Source of the DNA: Casuarina equisetifolia
Taxonomy: Eukaryota > Streptophyta > Magnoliopsida > Fagales > Casuarinaceae
DNA: 64,000 nt
Assembly (NCBI GenBank): GCA_028551475.1
Contig: CM052360.1
Coordinates: 21,956,682 to 22,020,681 of the forward strand
Direction of reading: 5' to 3'
In this document: piece by piece, positions 36,006-46,427 of the stretch
How positions within the stretch are numbered: position 1 is the first letter of the stretch
Layout of the letters: the number at the start of each line of letters is the position of its first letter
Program-made: the position numbers and the translations under genes
The notes under the pieces: model-generated
Database searches by the model: none
Told to the model about the DNA's origin: nothing
The model's input: only the letters and a program-made list of their open reading frames with translations

Positions 36006-36598
36006 ATTTTAATATTATTTATGTCATTTAATAAAGCTTGTGTAGAGATTATTTGTCAATTGCATGGATAATAAGAAATCATGTAATCCATGAGTTAGCT
36101 ACCAAGATCAACTCATTAGCAATTTGTTTGCAAAACCTAGTCTTTAGGACTTTTTTGTTTTGGAAATGTAAATTTAATTAATAAATATTAAAGTACAAAA
36201 ATACGTGGGCATACCCAAGCATTATAAAAAATACCATATCTATGAAAAGATGGAAGTTGGAAGCTTCCAAATTTCACTCAAAATTATATTTCCTTGGGAT
36301 GATTTTATATTTTAAATAAAGAAATTCTTCCTCATACTATTCTCTTTATTTTTGCTAAGAGAATAGAAATAACAATTGCTTTTTCTTAAAAATGTCTTTT
36401 ATTTCATTCAGCTTATATACAATAAATACAAGCTAAGAAAGATATCTTGAGAAGTTTAGTAACTTAATCCTTACCTTTAGTAGCTTTAATCATCTATTTT
36501 AGTTCTTTAGGACTTTATTAACACATTTATGTTATTTGGTAAGATTGTATAGGTGATTGGCTTACTTATACTAGGCCTTTCAAATTAATGAATAGATT
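36005..36598. mobile_element. Foldback (MITE-like) element, interrupted copy
   Basis: It starts 'ttttaatattatttatgt', identical to the left arm of the elements at 40446 and 50510. A LINE tail is inserted at 36154-36503, and the right arm is cut off at 'gattaca' by the retroelement sequence starting at about 36600. Confidence 0.7.
36141..36516 (-). mobile_element. LINE 3' end with target-site duplication
   Basis: A minus-strand LINE tail (T run at 36151, then sequence homologous to 24160-24490) is flanked by direct repeats TCTTTAGGACTTT at 36141-36153 and 36504-36516. The uninterrupted foldback elements have one such site, so this is a clean 5'-truncated insertion of about 350 bases. Confidence 0.8.
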
Positions 36599-36599
36599 A

Positions 36600-38300
36600 C
36601 ATTGTTGGAAATATTTTTATTATTATTTTGATGATAACAAAAAGGAAAGAGCATATTTTATGAAAATGTATTTTTGATGTAACAAATATTTTGGAGTTAA
36701 TGCCTAAATGTTTTTCATGATTTATGTGCTATGAAAAATGATGATATGTAAATTATAAAATCAAATAATGATATTATAAAGAAAAAATTATCAATATTTG
36801 TCAATTTTTTATGGAAAGAAAATATAACAAATATTGTATTGATTGTTTCAATATAAGAACAATAATGCCTAAATATTTTGTAGGGAACATGGAACACAAA
36901 AGGGCAACGCAGCAGCACAACCACTGTGCACGAGCCCAATGTGCGATATCCAACTACTTCCACCTGATCCATGGACAACCCAACCTAAAAGAGAAATCCT
37001 GTGCGCAATCCAGTTGCCGTGCGTAGCCCAGTCCAAACCGGAAGTCCAGCCACCATGAGCGACCGAATCAGCTGCGCGACCCGTTTCTTCAGCATGCGAC
37101 CCGACTGAGGGGGTTTGCTATCCGGAGGCCGTGCGACCTTTTTACATTTCGTTACCCGGTTCGTTAGCCCGTGTACACGGCCCAGTGACCCGCAGTCCAG
37201 TGTGCGTGACCCAGCTCCACGACCTGCTCACCCATTGCACAACCCGACTCCGTGTGAAACCGGAGCATGTGTGGACCCGACTCTACGACCGACCTCTGAA
37301 ATCTGCCGCCGATGAGACTTCCAAGGAAGACAAATGCTACATCTGTTTGAAGAGATCAAGGTTGGGAAGAAATATGTGAACAATTATATGTTATTCAACA
37401 AGCTTAAGAAGATCTATGGTGTATAACCCAAAGTGTTCTTTGTGACCCGCGTGACCTGGTTGAAGGAAAAAGAGAGGAGCTACGAATTTGTGAAACCCGG
37501 AAGCCAAAAACTTGCCAATCTGCTCTGAACCACTCAATCTACAAATATAAGACACACCCAGAAGGTTTGGTTTAAGATTGAGGAGAGATGGAGAAGATTT
37601 GTGGAAAAATCCAGAGCCTAACCCATGAACCAGGAAACGACCCACGAGACCCGAATGACGAAAATAAAAATTCCAGTAAAACGATGGTGTTGTAGTAAGC
37701 GGTTTTGAACTGGTCTGAAATAAAAGCTGGCCTCGACAGTGTCCTTCAAGTAGCCTCGACAGCTGACAATTAGTGAACAAGAAGCTTCAACGGCTATACT
37801 CTAGTAACAAAAAGGACGTTTTTCTTTTGTTGCTGTGGTGTTGAAAAAGTTAGCGAAGACTCTGGACGGAAATCTAAACGGAAAGGAGAACAGAAAGATT
37901 GAAAGAGTTAGCAAAAATCTTGAGAAGCTTAATTTAATATGATACTCTCGGTGAAGTGCTTTGTTGCTCATACGGCTTGTGATATTTGTTGCTTTTCTAT
38001 CCATATTTGTATTGATATCTAAAGTCACTTAGAGTACCTCTCGAGCCCAAAATTGTAACTAGGTTAAGCTTTTGTTTATCCACCTAGATATTGTTTAGGT
38101 ACTCTCTACTCTTACAAATTTCCACACAAATTTGTATCTTAAGGGAATTGTTTGAGTTGTAGAAGGTTGAAGAAACCTTCTAAGTTGTAAGTTGTGACAA
38201 AGTGGTGTATATTAAGGCACATATTATGTTGTAATCCTCTATTAACACACCAAGACAAGTAGATCAGAAGGTCTAACTATTTTGTGTTATTGTCATTTAT
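36600..38300 (+). mobile_element. Probable Ty1-copia LTR (solo or truncated)
   Basis: It begins TGTTGGAAATATTTTT with 'ttttgatgataacaaa' close behind, a common start of plant copia LTRs, and breaks the foldback element at 36598. It contains a GC-rich stretch (36890-37320) full of 'cgaccc' motifs. Toward the end is a U5-like stretch with 'gttgtaatcctctattaaca' near 38229. The exact 3' end is not clear. Open frames here (for example 37115-37379) are composition artefacts. Confidence 0.5.
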
Positions 38301-38439
38301 CATGCTTATTTACTTTAAGTGACATCATTTGATGATGGTGCTTGTTTAGGCTTTGTTGTCCTTAGTGATGTGCTAATATGTTGGCTATTGTGATATATTA
38401 TGTTGTCCCCGACTGATATCTTGCTTATAGTGGAGGAGC

Positions 38440-38880
38440 CTTATGAAAAAGGAAGAACTCAGTAAAATGAATCTTGGCTAGGAGGTGTAGTACTCCATGA
38501 AGGCTGGATTACTCCATCATATGGTTCGTAAGCATAGATTCAAGAAGCTCATTTGGAGTTTTTGAAGTTGACTGACCAACCACAAGATCGCATTCCTGAG
38601 GTTGTATCAATTTTGTATCGGGGACAACTGGTCCTACAAAATGGGCCTTTCGGTAAAAACTATAGTAGATATGAAGAGCTTCTTCACAAATATGGAAAAG
38701 AAGTTAACTCATCAATTGGAGGCCTTGCCTAAGTCCTACAATGAACAAATGGTCGAAAGGTTGGAGACAAGGAAAGTTTCACCAGAAGAACGGGCTGGAG
38801 ACGAATGGTCGAAACTCATCATCGCAACCAGTAAGGATAATGGTGGTGAACGTGTGATGGCTAACCACTAAAGGAATTTC
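38440..38880 (+). pseudogene. Retroelement gag-like fragment
   Basis: An open segment of 89 codons (38602-38871) contains MKSFFTNMEKKLTHQLEALP and is Lys/Glu-rich and coiled-coil-like. This resembles the N-terminal part of a retrotransposon gag. No zinc knuckle or pol follows. The assignment is weak and rests on composition and retroelement surroundings. Confidence 0.3.
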
Positions 38881-39049
38881 AAAAACACTGATTTTTCTAC
38901 AGAAGTTCGAGGCTTATAACACGGAAAATCAATTCGATTTGGATCAAAAAGGGTTTACACGAAGATAAAGAAAATTGCGGATAAAAAAATAAAGAACGGG
39001 TTAATCAGTTTGAATGAAAAGGAATGGTGCAATGATTGTCACTTCCCAA

Positions 39050-40378
39050 CGTTCTCCTTACCTTTCTCTTAAAGGTGGCCATGAAGTTTGTAGCACTTGG
39101 CCTTTGTAAGACTTAGAATCTCACAAAGCTCACACTTGGTGAGCTTAAGGTTGTCATCAAAATCATGTCCTTTTTGCTGTAATGCGTACGTGTTTCTTTT
39201 ACAGGTGATCAAGTTAGTGGAGCCCATGTGGGCTTTAGGATTGCAAGGTGAGGAGCTAGTCGCACAGCCATAGGAAAAGGTGTGGTCCAAATCCCAATAA
39301 GGAGCATAGCCATGTTCATTGACCCAATAAGCAACGCAACCAACATGTAGATCAGCCCACGTATCAAAGAAGTGAACTAAGCTAGTAGACGTTGGATGCC
39401 AGACTTGGCCATGACCTAAGTGAGGATCTGAACTCAGATGGAGCCCCGAGTTGGGTGTGACGATTAAAGAATGAATTCAGTCGTTGCTTGCGGTGGAATG
39501 AAGACTAGATTCCTCATCCCTAATCATTCCTCTAGCTTTATAGAGGGAAGGCACGGGTCATGTGTTTTGAATATGAGAACAAGCAGTAGAGTAGAACTCA
39601 TCTAGGCCACTGAGAAAGTTAATAATCTTCCATCTTCCTGAAATCAGCAAAAAATTGGCTTGTCGACCAATTTTGGGTAGCAAATCACCACAATAAACTC
39701 TCAAATTGATTCCATAAGCTATCAAGACAATAAACGTACCAATCAACGGTTTCCCCTTGTTGAATGGTCTTTGGCAACCTTAAAAATTTCTTGATGCCAA
39801 CCTTGCGAAATTTCTTTTAAAGATGAACCCACATAGTAGGTACATCAAATGAGTAAGTAAATGCTTTGTAGATTTCCAAGGCCAAGGAGGTGAGATCTTA
39901 GGAGAGTACGATGCCGTTGTAGTGTTTCTAGAAGGGAAACAAAGGTGAGTCAACACATGGATGCTTAACAAAGGAATCAACTAGGTTGCTAACCCTATCT
40001 ATGATGCTTTAGATGGGAGTTGGCATCCATGGAAGGAGCTTCAATGATAGGCAAAAGAAAAAAATGCCCAAGTGAAGCGTAGAAGTAAAAAAGGGAAAGT
40101 ATTACAAGATAGATGTGGAAACATCAAAAGAAACAAGATTACAAGTAATGCGTACTCTAGATGCCATGGTAAAAGATAACTTTGAAGTAAAAATAATGAA
40201 ATTGTAGTATAGAATCGTGTAGAAGAAACATGGAGTACAAAGAAAGCAAAGAGCAATCATTTGCTCTTAAGAAACCAAAGAGAAAAACAATAAATTAGGG
40301 ATACAAGGAATGGGGCCTAATAGACCTATATAGGCTTAAGGTGATATCTATGTAACCAAATTATGACCTCAACAATGG
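39050..40378 (-). mobile_element. Ty1-copia relic: gag and part of the 5' LTR
   Basis: On the minus strand, gag pieces are readable: KIINFLSGLDEFYSTACSHI (UBN2/gag region, about 39640-39570) and a zinc-knuckle-like C..C with KCYKLHGHL (about 39135-39070). LTR-like sequence with TGTTGAGGTCATAATTTGG and a TATATAGG motif runs from 40378 to about 40260. Frames are broken and there is no pol. It lies opposite in direction to the LTR at 36600. Confidence 0.65.
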
Positions 40379-40445
40379 ATATTTCAATATCCTCCCTTAA
40401 GTTAGTAGCTAAAACAAATCATAGACACCCAATTTATCTAGTTAA

Positions 40446-40770
40446 ATGAATGAATTTTAATATTATTTATGTTATTTAATAAAGCTCATGTAGAGATTAT
40501 TTGTTGATAGTATGAATAAGGAGAAATGATGTAATCCATCCATTGGTTGCCAAGATCAAGTCACTAGCAGTTTGTTAGAAAAACCTGGTCTCTAGGATTT
40601 TGTTAACTTATTTGTGTTATTTGGTAGGGTTTATAAGTCGTTGGCTTACTTATGCTCCATCTTGCAAACTAATGCATGGATTACATGGGCTTCTCATTAT
40701 CCATACAATTGACATGTGAGATCTATATGAGCTTTATTAAATAACATAAATAATATCTAATTCATAACAT
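40446..40770. mobile_element. Foldback (MITE-like) element, complete copy
   Basis: The left end 'atattatttatgttattt' and the right end (reverse complement of 40728-40770) form near-perfect terminal inverted repeats of about 40 bases. Weaker complementarity continues inward for about 130 bases (for example 'gtaatccatccattgg' against 'ctaatgcatggattac'). It has no coding capacity. Related copies are at 36005 and 50510. Confidence 0.75.
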
Positions 40771-40799
40771 AAAATTCAGGCCAACAACAATGTTACTAG

Positions 40800-41110
40800 C
40801 TTACCAAAAGTCTTTGATGCTACAAAGGACCTCCAATATTATTTTACTGTGTATCAAGTTCTAAACTTGAAATTTATGATGCATTCTAGTGTGAATTTTG
40901 ACAAGTTCAAGAAAGTATACAAGCCTGGTCTAACCAAACGAGAAAAACTCGGAATAAGGCTTCACTATTTTGGGCGGAAAGCTTATAGATAATAAAAAAA
41001 GCAAATTCACTTCCATTTGAGATTTAGCCTAAAATGACAAGATATTATTTTGAATGTTAATGTCTAAGTGAGCTGCATAGAATCTTATTAGAGAACATAA
41101 AATGTTCATT
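40800..41110 (+). pseudogene. Broken copy of a short unknown reading frame
   Basis: Matches 50873-51105. It reads VFDATKDLQYYFTVYQVLN, LKFMMHSSVNFDKFKKVY, then shifts frame after KLGI through a small deletion relative to the other copy and stops. The family is not recognised. Confidence 0.4.
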
Positions 41111-41560
41111 AGTGATGAACCCAACTCATATGTTTTCTATGAAACTTTTAGTATAATAGATTACACAAAATAGATCTATATTCTTTTTTAGGTTTAGTTC
41201 CTAACTTTTGTTCTGTTTTCTTTGTTTTCAGTTTGAATTTATTTCTTTTTTCTTACCAAAAAAAGACGAACTTGAGCATAGAATCCTATATCGTAAATCA
41301 AGAGCACATGGATAAAGAAAGTGAAATGAAGGGAAAATGCAAAATAATTGAAATTAGGATATATTTACTTCATTGGCTCCCTTTTGTTGTAGTTATATAC
41401 AAAACGAAAGTCTCATATCAAGCATGCGATTTTTTGTAATAAAGCTTAAATAACAAAAGTGTCATTTTAACTCTTAAGTTAACTTTTGTATAGGGCTTTA
41501 GGCCTTCAAATATGATATCAAAACTCAAGTTAAATTTTCTTTATCCCATGACATCTTAAG
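41111..41560 (+). repeat. Duplication Y, copy 1 (DUF247-promoter-like)
   Basis: Matches 51110-51640, with 'cttgagcatagaatc', 'gtgaaatgaaggg' and 'tgatatcaaaactcaagtt' in order. The same material forms the tandem units upstream of the DUF247 gene. Confidence 0.75.
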
Positions 41561-41759
41561 TCAAAGTCAATGGGCATGCAAGGATGTGTGTGAAGGATGA
41601 AAAGTCCTATATTGAGTACATGATCTAGTCCCACATAATGGAACTAGTCCAGACAACTTTCAAGATCAGGGATTAACCATTTCCATTAGCCCACATATGG
41701 ATAATCCTAAAAAGTACAAAATCCAATCAAAATAATAGCCATTTTTTGATATAGGCTTT

Positions 41760-42101
41760 GTGTTCACTTTCATAAAGCCAAACATATTGACACTAGCTTA
41801 TTGGAAAATATGTTCTAGGATGTTCAAAATAGCCAATGACAAGTTAATTAAAGTCAGGATTAAGAGTAAACCAATGACTCTTAAACTAATTACTAGTTTT
41901 CAATTCATCACAACATTTTATGGAACAAATCTTCTAGAAAAGGAATTTTTGGTTGGATTTGATATTATTCTCAATCTAAAGAATGTCCAATGGACTTCAA
42001 AAGGAATGAAAATTAGAGGTCAGTTACTCCTACGGACAGGAGTGCCAAACCTATTCCACATATCTTATGGTTTACAAGATCTCAAGCTAAAGATAATTTA
42101 G
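41760..42101 (+). other. Unrecognised 113-codon open frame
   Basis: A clean frame with ATG at 41760 and TAG at 42099-42101 contains LEKEFLVGFDIILNLKNVQW. I do not recognise it with certainty. The pattern could be a fragment of a retroelement or pararetrovirus-type polyprotein near its protease, but the resemblance is weak and no other domain follows. There is no second copy in the window. Confidence 0.25.
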
Positions 42102-42109
42102 ACAAATTG

Positions 42110-43555
42110 TGTTGAAGGCTATATAGATTTTCTTAAAAAACATCTAATCCTTTATGCAAAAATAAGGAGTTCTTTATTATGCTCTTGTTTCAATGAAACG
42201 AAATACAACAAAGGTGAGTAACAAAGGCATAAATACAAAACATTTAGCACTGACCTAAGCTGAACTATAGCAACTCCAACTTGACCTATTAATCAAGACA
42301 ACAAAGTCCAAATAGGCATACAAAGTATTTTATGTCAACAAATGAATAGAGCAAGTTAGATGCAAATTTAGGCTAATAATCAACTACAAGCCTTTGAACC
42401 ATTTCCTTGCAAATGACAAATTTCCACTACCAAACATTTGAGAAGTTTGTGAGGTTGGTATGTAGGTTGTAATGTGTTCTAGAGGAGGAGAGTTGTTAAA
42501 TTTTTTCTACATCTTCTCCTACTAAGTTGACAATTACACCATTGACCATGTTATGAAGCTCCCTATTAAGCAATTCTTTCTTTAATATTTAGGCATCCTC
42601 TTGTCCATCCACTATTGAAATTTCATTATCTAGAAAAACTACTTTACTTATATGTATAGATTCTACTTCTTCTAACTTAACTGTACCAATACTTTCTTGA
42701 ATTGCTTCTACATCCTTTATTAGCATTAAAGGATTATGTTAGCCATTACCTTTTTCTGAAAAGCACATAGCCATTGCACGATCCCGTTACCATTGATCAT
42801 TCATGACTTATGAATGTTGATCCCCCTCCAAAGGGGTCATATCACCTTTGCCAACCTGTCATTGTGTTAATTTTTTCAATAAATTTTATACTTTTACTAG
42901 ACCTTTGCCTTTCTTATCAACCATTCACTCAAGCTACATGGCATTAATACCTACCTCTTCTTCCTATAATGATTCTAAAACCTAAAATCTATTATGATTT
43001 TTCATTTCCTTTTTGACTCTTTCAAACTCTTCTTCCTTAGTATTTAAACCAAGCCCATACTTGTTAGAAAACCCACTTTAGAAAAAAAAAATGCAACATC
43101 ATTTGGACAAGTCTAAGCCATGTCAGTTGCACTTCACCACGTTATATTAAAGTGCCACATCAATTTGTTCCTATGTAGCTTCCATCTTTATCAAGTGTTG
43201 TTGAGAAACCTTACACACGTAAGGAAAATCTCCATTAACTTGGAATCAACCTAGCAAATCAAATAGGAAAAGAAAAGTTTTAGAATTCAAAAGAAAGTCT
43301 ACTTAATGCTGACCAACATGGAAATGAATGCAACTCAAATCTCGTAAGATCATTTTGAAATTCAAAAACCTTTCATAAAACCAAAACCACCATGAATCAC
43401 CACTAACTGCTTTTAATGTATAGTAAATTATTTCTTGCTTGTTTTCATTTTCCTATAATTTAAGAGCTCACTATATAGTTTGAAATCATCAAATATACTC
43501 ACAATTTTTCTATAATTCATTTGTTCTTGCTTTATTCTTATTTAAGCATTTTTGT
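42110..43555. other. Spacer of decayed sequence
   Basis: No frame longer than short fragments. 42480-42900 has an even base composition that might be an old retroelement coding region on the minus strand, but I find no domain. Confidence 0.3.
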
Positions 43556-43559
43556 TCTT

Positions 43560-46427
43560 CAATTTGGTGTCATCTTTTAGCCTATGGCAAAAGAATTCTT
43601 TGTTTATGTTGCAATCCAAGTTGAAATGGCTTCCCAATCTTGCTAATCCTTTGTTACTCTCTCTCCTATGTTACCCACATCGATCTTAAGTAACACATCC
43701 ATCCCAACGACTAGTAACTACTTAAAAGCAATAACTATCTTGCTTGCCTATCCACATGAGTTTGCCAAGGAAACTGACAAAGATGGCTCCATCATCTATG
43801 TCATAAGCTTGGACTACCTTGACTAGCAAATATGAAATCAGATGGCTTAAACAACTATTTAAACTTAATTATCGATGCACTATCCTCACATAAACATGCT
43901 ACCAAAGTAAGGAAGGCTCTTGCTTTAGAATTTGAAGCACAAATTTTTGCCTAGGCATTCTATTTGTACTTGTGACTACTATCAATCCAAAAGTTTTATA
44001 GATTGTTAAGTGAATTCCTTTAAGAAGTTAACTCATTTATAGATCAATTAGGAATAATTAGATAGGTAAATATCCAACAATGAGTTTCTTATGCATCTTT
44101 TTAGGGACTTTGGGCTCCTTATGCTCCATTGGTGACGGTAATTGCCATGCACAACCAAGCCTCTCTAGAGAAGACTTACAAGGTCTCCTAGTCATTTAGG
44201 AAGTGAACATGGAACTTGAAGAATAATCCTTTCCCAATGTCACCATCTCTAACAACAACATCCCTATTGCAAGACCATAAAATGCAGGCCTATACTTCAA
44301 TAGGTTCACACAAACCTACATCACATAGCCTACTTTGTTTCCTAGTAACCCCTCACCATTAGTAATGGAAATTGGTGCCACCATATGATTTCCAGGTCAA
44401 CTATTGAATAGGTCATTAAGTAAACGGATGCTACTCCCAACTCGCATTAGCCCATTTCCATTACAACGCCTTGTAGGCTAACCACATAGCCCACAACTTT
44501 GGCATATCCTTGTTTGGCTTGTTTGATCCCTTATAGGCTTGACAATTGAATGCTTATGACTTAACAGCTAACTTGAGTAAATCAAGCGCACATAGAGTCA
44601 AACTAGTTTCCCAACTTAGGAGCTACTGATCACATTACTCTTGACCCAATGAACTTTGACAACATTATGACCTACAATGGCAATCAACAAGTAACTATAG
44701 GTGATGGCATGGAATTACCAATCATCCACATTGTAATCTCTCTCCCTTTACTAATATTCTTTTAGTATTGTCCATTACAAATTTTTTTTTATTAGTTTCT
44801 AAGTTTACCAAAGAAAATAACTATGTTTGCTTATTTTACCTAAATTTGTGTTGTACAAAGCCTTAATACCAATAAGACAATTCTACATAGTTTGGTTGAT
44901 CATAGTCTTTACCATTTGAAGTCAATAAATATAAAGCAAATGCCCACTACACTTATGATAAATACCAATATGCTTGAAAACTAGTACCTTTGAACAGGAC
45001 ATGCCACTTATAAAAATGTAATAAATTTGCTTCATTCAATGAAAATAAACTTCATTGGCACTCATACCTCTTGCAAAGCATGTTACATAAGCAAAAGCAT
45101 ACCTTAAGCCCATCCATGTCAAGCCTATCCATCAACTCACAATGTCTTAAGGGCCTTTTTTTTTAAAAAAAAAAAACAAATAAATTAGAATTGCATGGAA
45201 AAACATAGTCACGAAAAAAAAATTCATGATCTTGTTCATTTGGATGTTTAGGAAATAAATATTATGTTTTCTTTGTCAATTATTTTTTCAAATTTTCTTG
45301 GTTATATGCATTTCATACAAAAGACCAATTTCTCCACATATTTGAAACATTTCACAGGTTTGTTAAGACTTAACTCCAAACTAAAATTAAAAATATATTG
45401 TGTGATAGGGCTATAAAGTTTACTTCCTAGCCTTTTCACAATCTTTTACAAAAATTGGATATATATCAAAGAATATCAAGCCCATATGTTATCCTTTAAA
45501 ATGATTCTACTAGATGAAAACATAGCCATATAGTTGAAATTGGGCTTTCATTGCTACACCAAGCCCACGTCCCACTCATTTATTGGGATTACTCCTTTGA
45601 AACTATAGTTCATATTATTGATCGACTACCTAGCAATATTATTCACAATTAGTCTTCATGGGGAAAATCATTCCATACAAAACCCTTAATCTTACATCTT
45701 TGTGCATTTGGTTTCCTCACTTATCCATACCTTTGGTCATATATGAAGCAGACATTGCTTCCATCATCTACAAAATGTGTATTCCTAGGTTATCCCATTG
45801 GATATAAAGGATATCATTGCCCATGTCTCAAAATAAACAAGTTACACATTGTTATTGATGCAACATTTGATGAAAGTGTTTTTCTGTTCACCTCCACAAA
45901 TGAGAAACCCATGCCACCCATATCTAGTGGGTCACCACATTTAGATCATTCCAAGCCTTTCATACGCTCTTCCAATGTAGATCCATCCACCTTGGTTCCA
46001 CCAAACCCAAATTCACCATATGATCTAATGATTACATAACTAAAATATGGTATAATTAGGCAACAATAACTTACTCGTCAACATGCATGTGTATTGACAA
46101 TATCAACTTATCCTTGCTAGGAACCATCTAATTTTACATATCCATCCAAAGAACCTAATTGGCAAAAGGCCATGGTAGAAAAGTAGTATACTCTTCTAAA
46201 AAATAAAACTTAAGACCTTGTTCCACCCTAAGCCAATGTTATTCTTATTGGTTGCAAATGGCTTTATTAAGTTAAATTACAATTTGAAAGCTCGCTTGAA
46301 TGGTATAAAGTCTATCTCACTACTAGAGGTAATAATTAATGTCTCATCATTGATTATACAAAAACCTTTAGTCCCATGGCTAAATTTATGTTTAGTGAAA
46401 TTCTACATGTTATTGTTCATGTGAAAT
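43560..46427 (+). mobile_element. Degenerate Ty1-copia retrotransposon (gag-PR-INT-RT remains)
   Basis: The domain order on the plus strand is that of Ty1-copia. Gag-like remains (about 43560-44400) are followed by a protease end with DHITLDPMNFDN and QQVTIGDGMELPI (about 44633-44735). Next is a pre-integrase HWH segment (about 45050). The integrase end follows with DRLPSNI, SFHTKPLILHLCAFG and CVFLGYPIGYKGYHC (45620-45830). Then comes the start of reverse transcriptase with EPNWQKAM, GCKWLY and FSPMAKFMF-type text (46150-46400). Many stops and frameshifts are present, and RNase H is absent. The reverse transcriptase stops abruptly at 46427, where the long-armed foldback element begins. No LTRs were identified, so the age cannot be judged. 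Confidence 0.85.

Noticed and set aside
37115-37379. Two overlapping open frames of 66 and 82 codons
   Set aside because: They are produced by the GC-rich 'cgaccc' segment of an LTR, in which stop codons are rare by chance.
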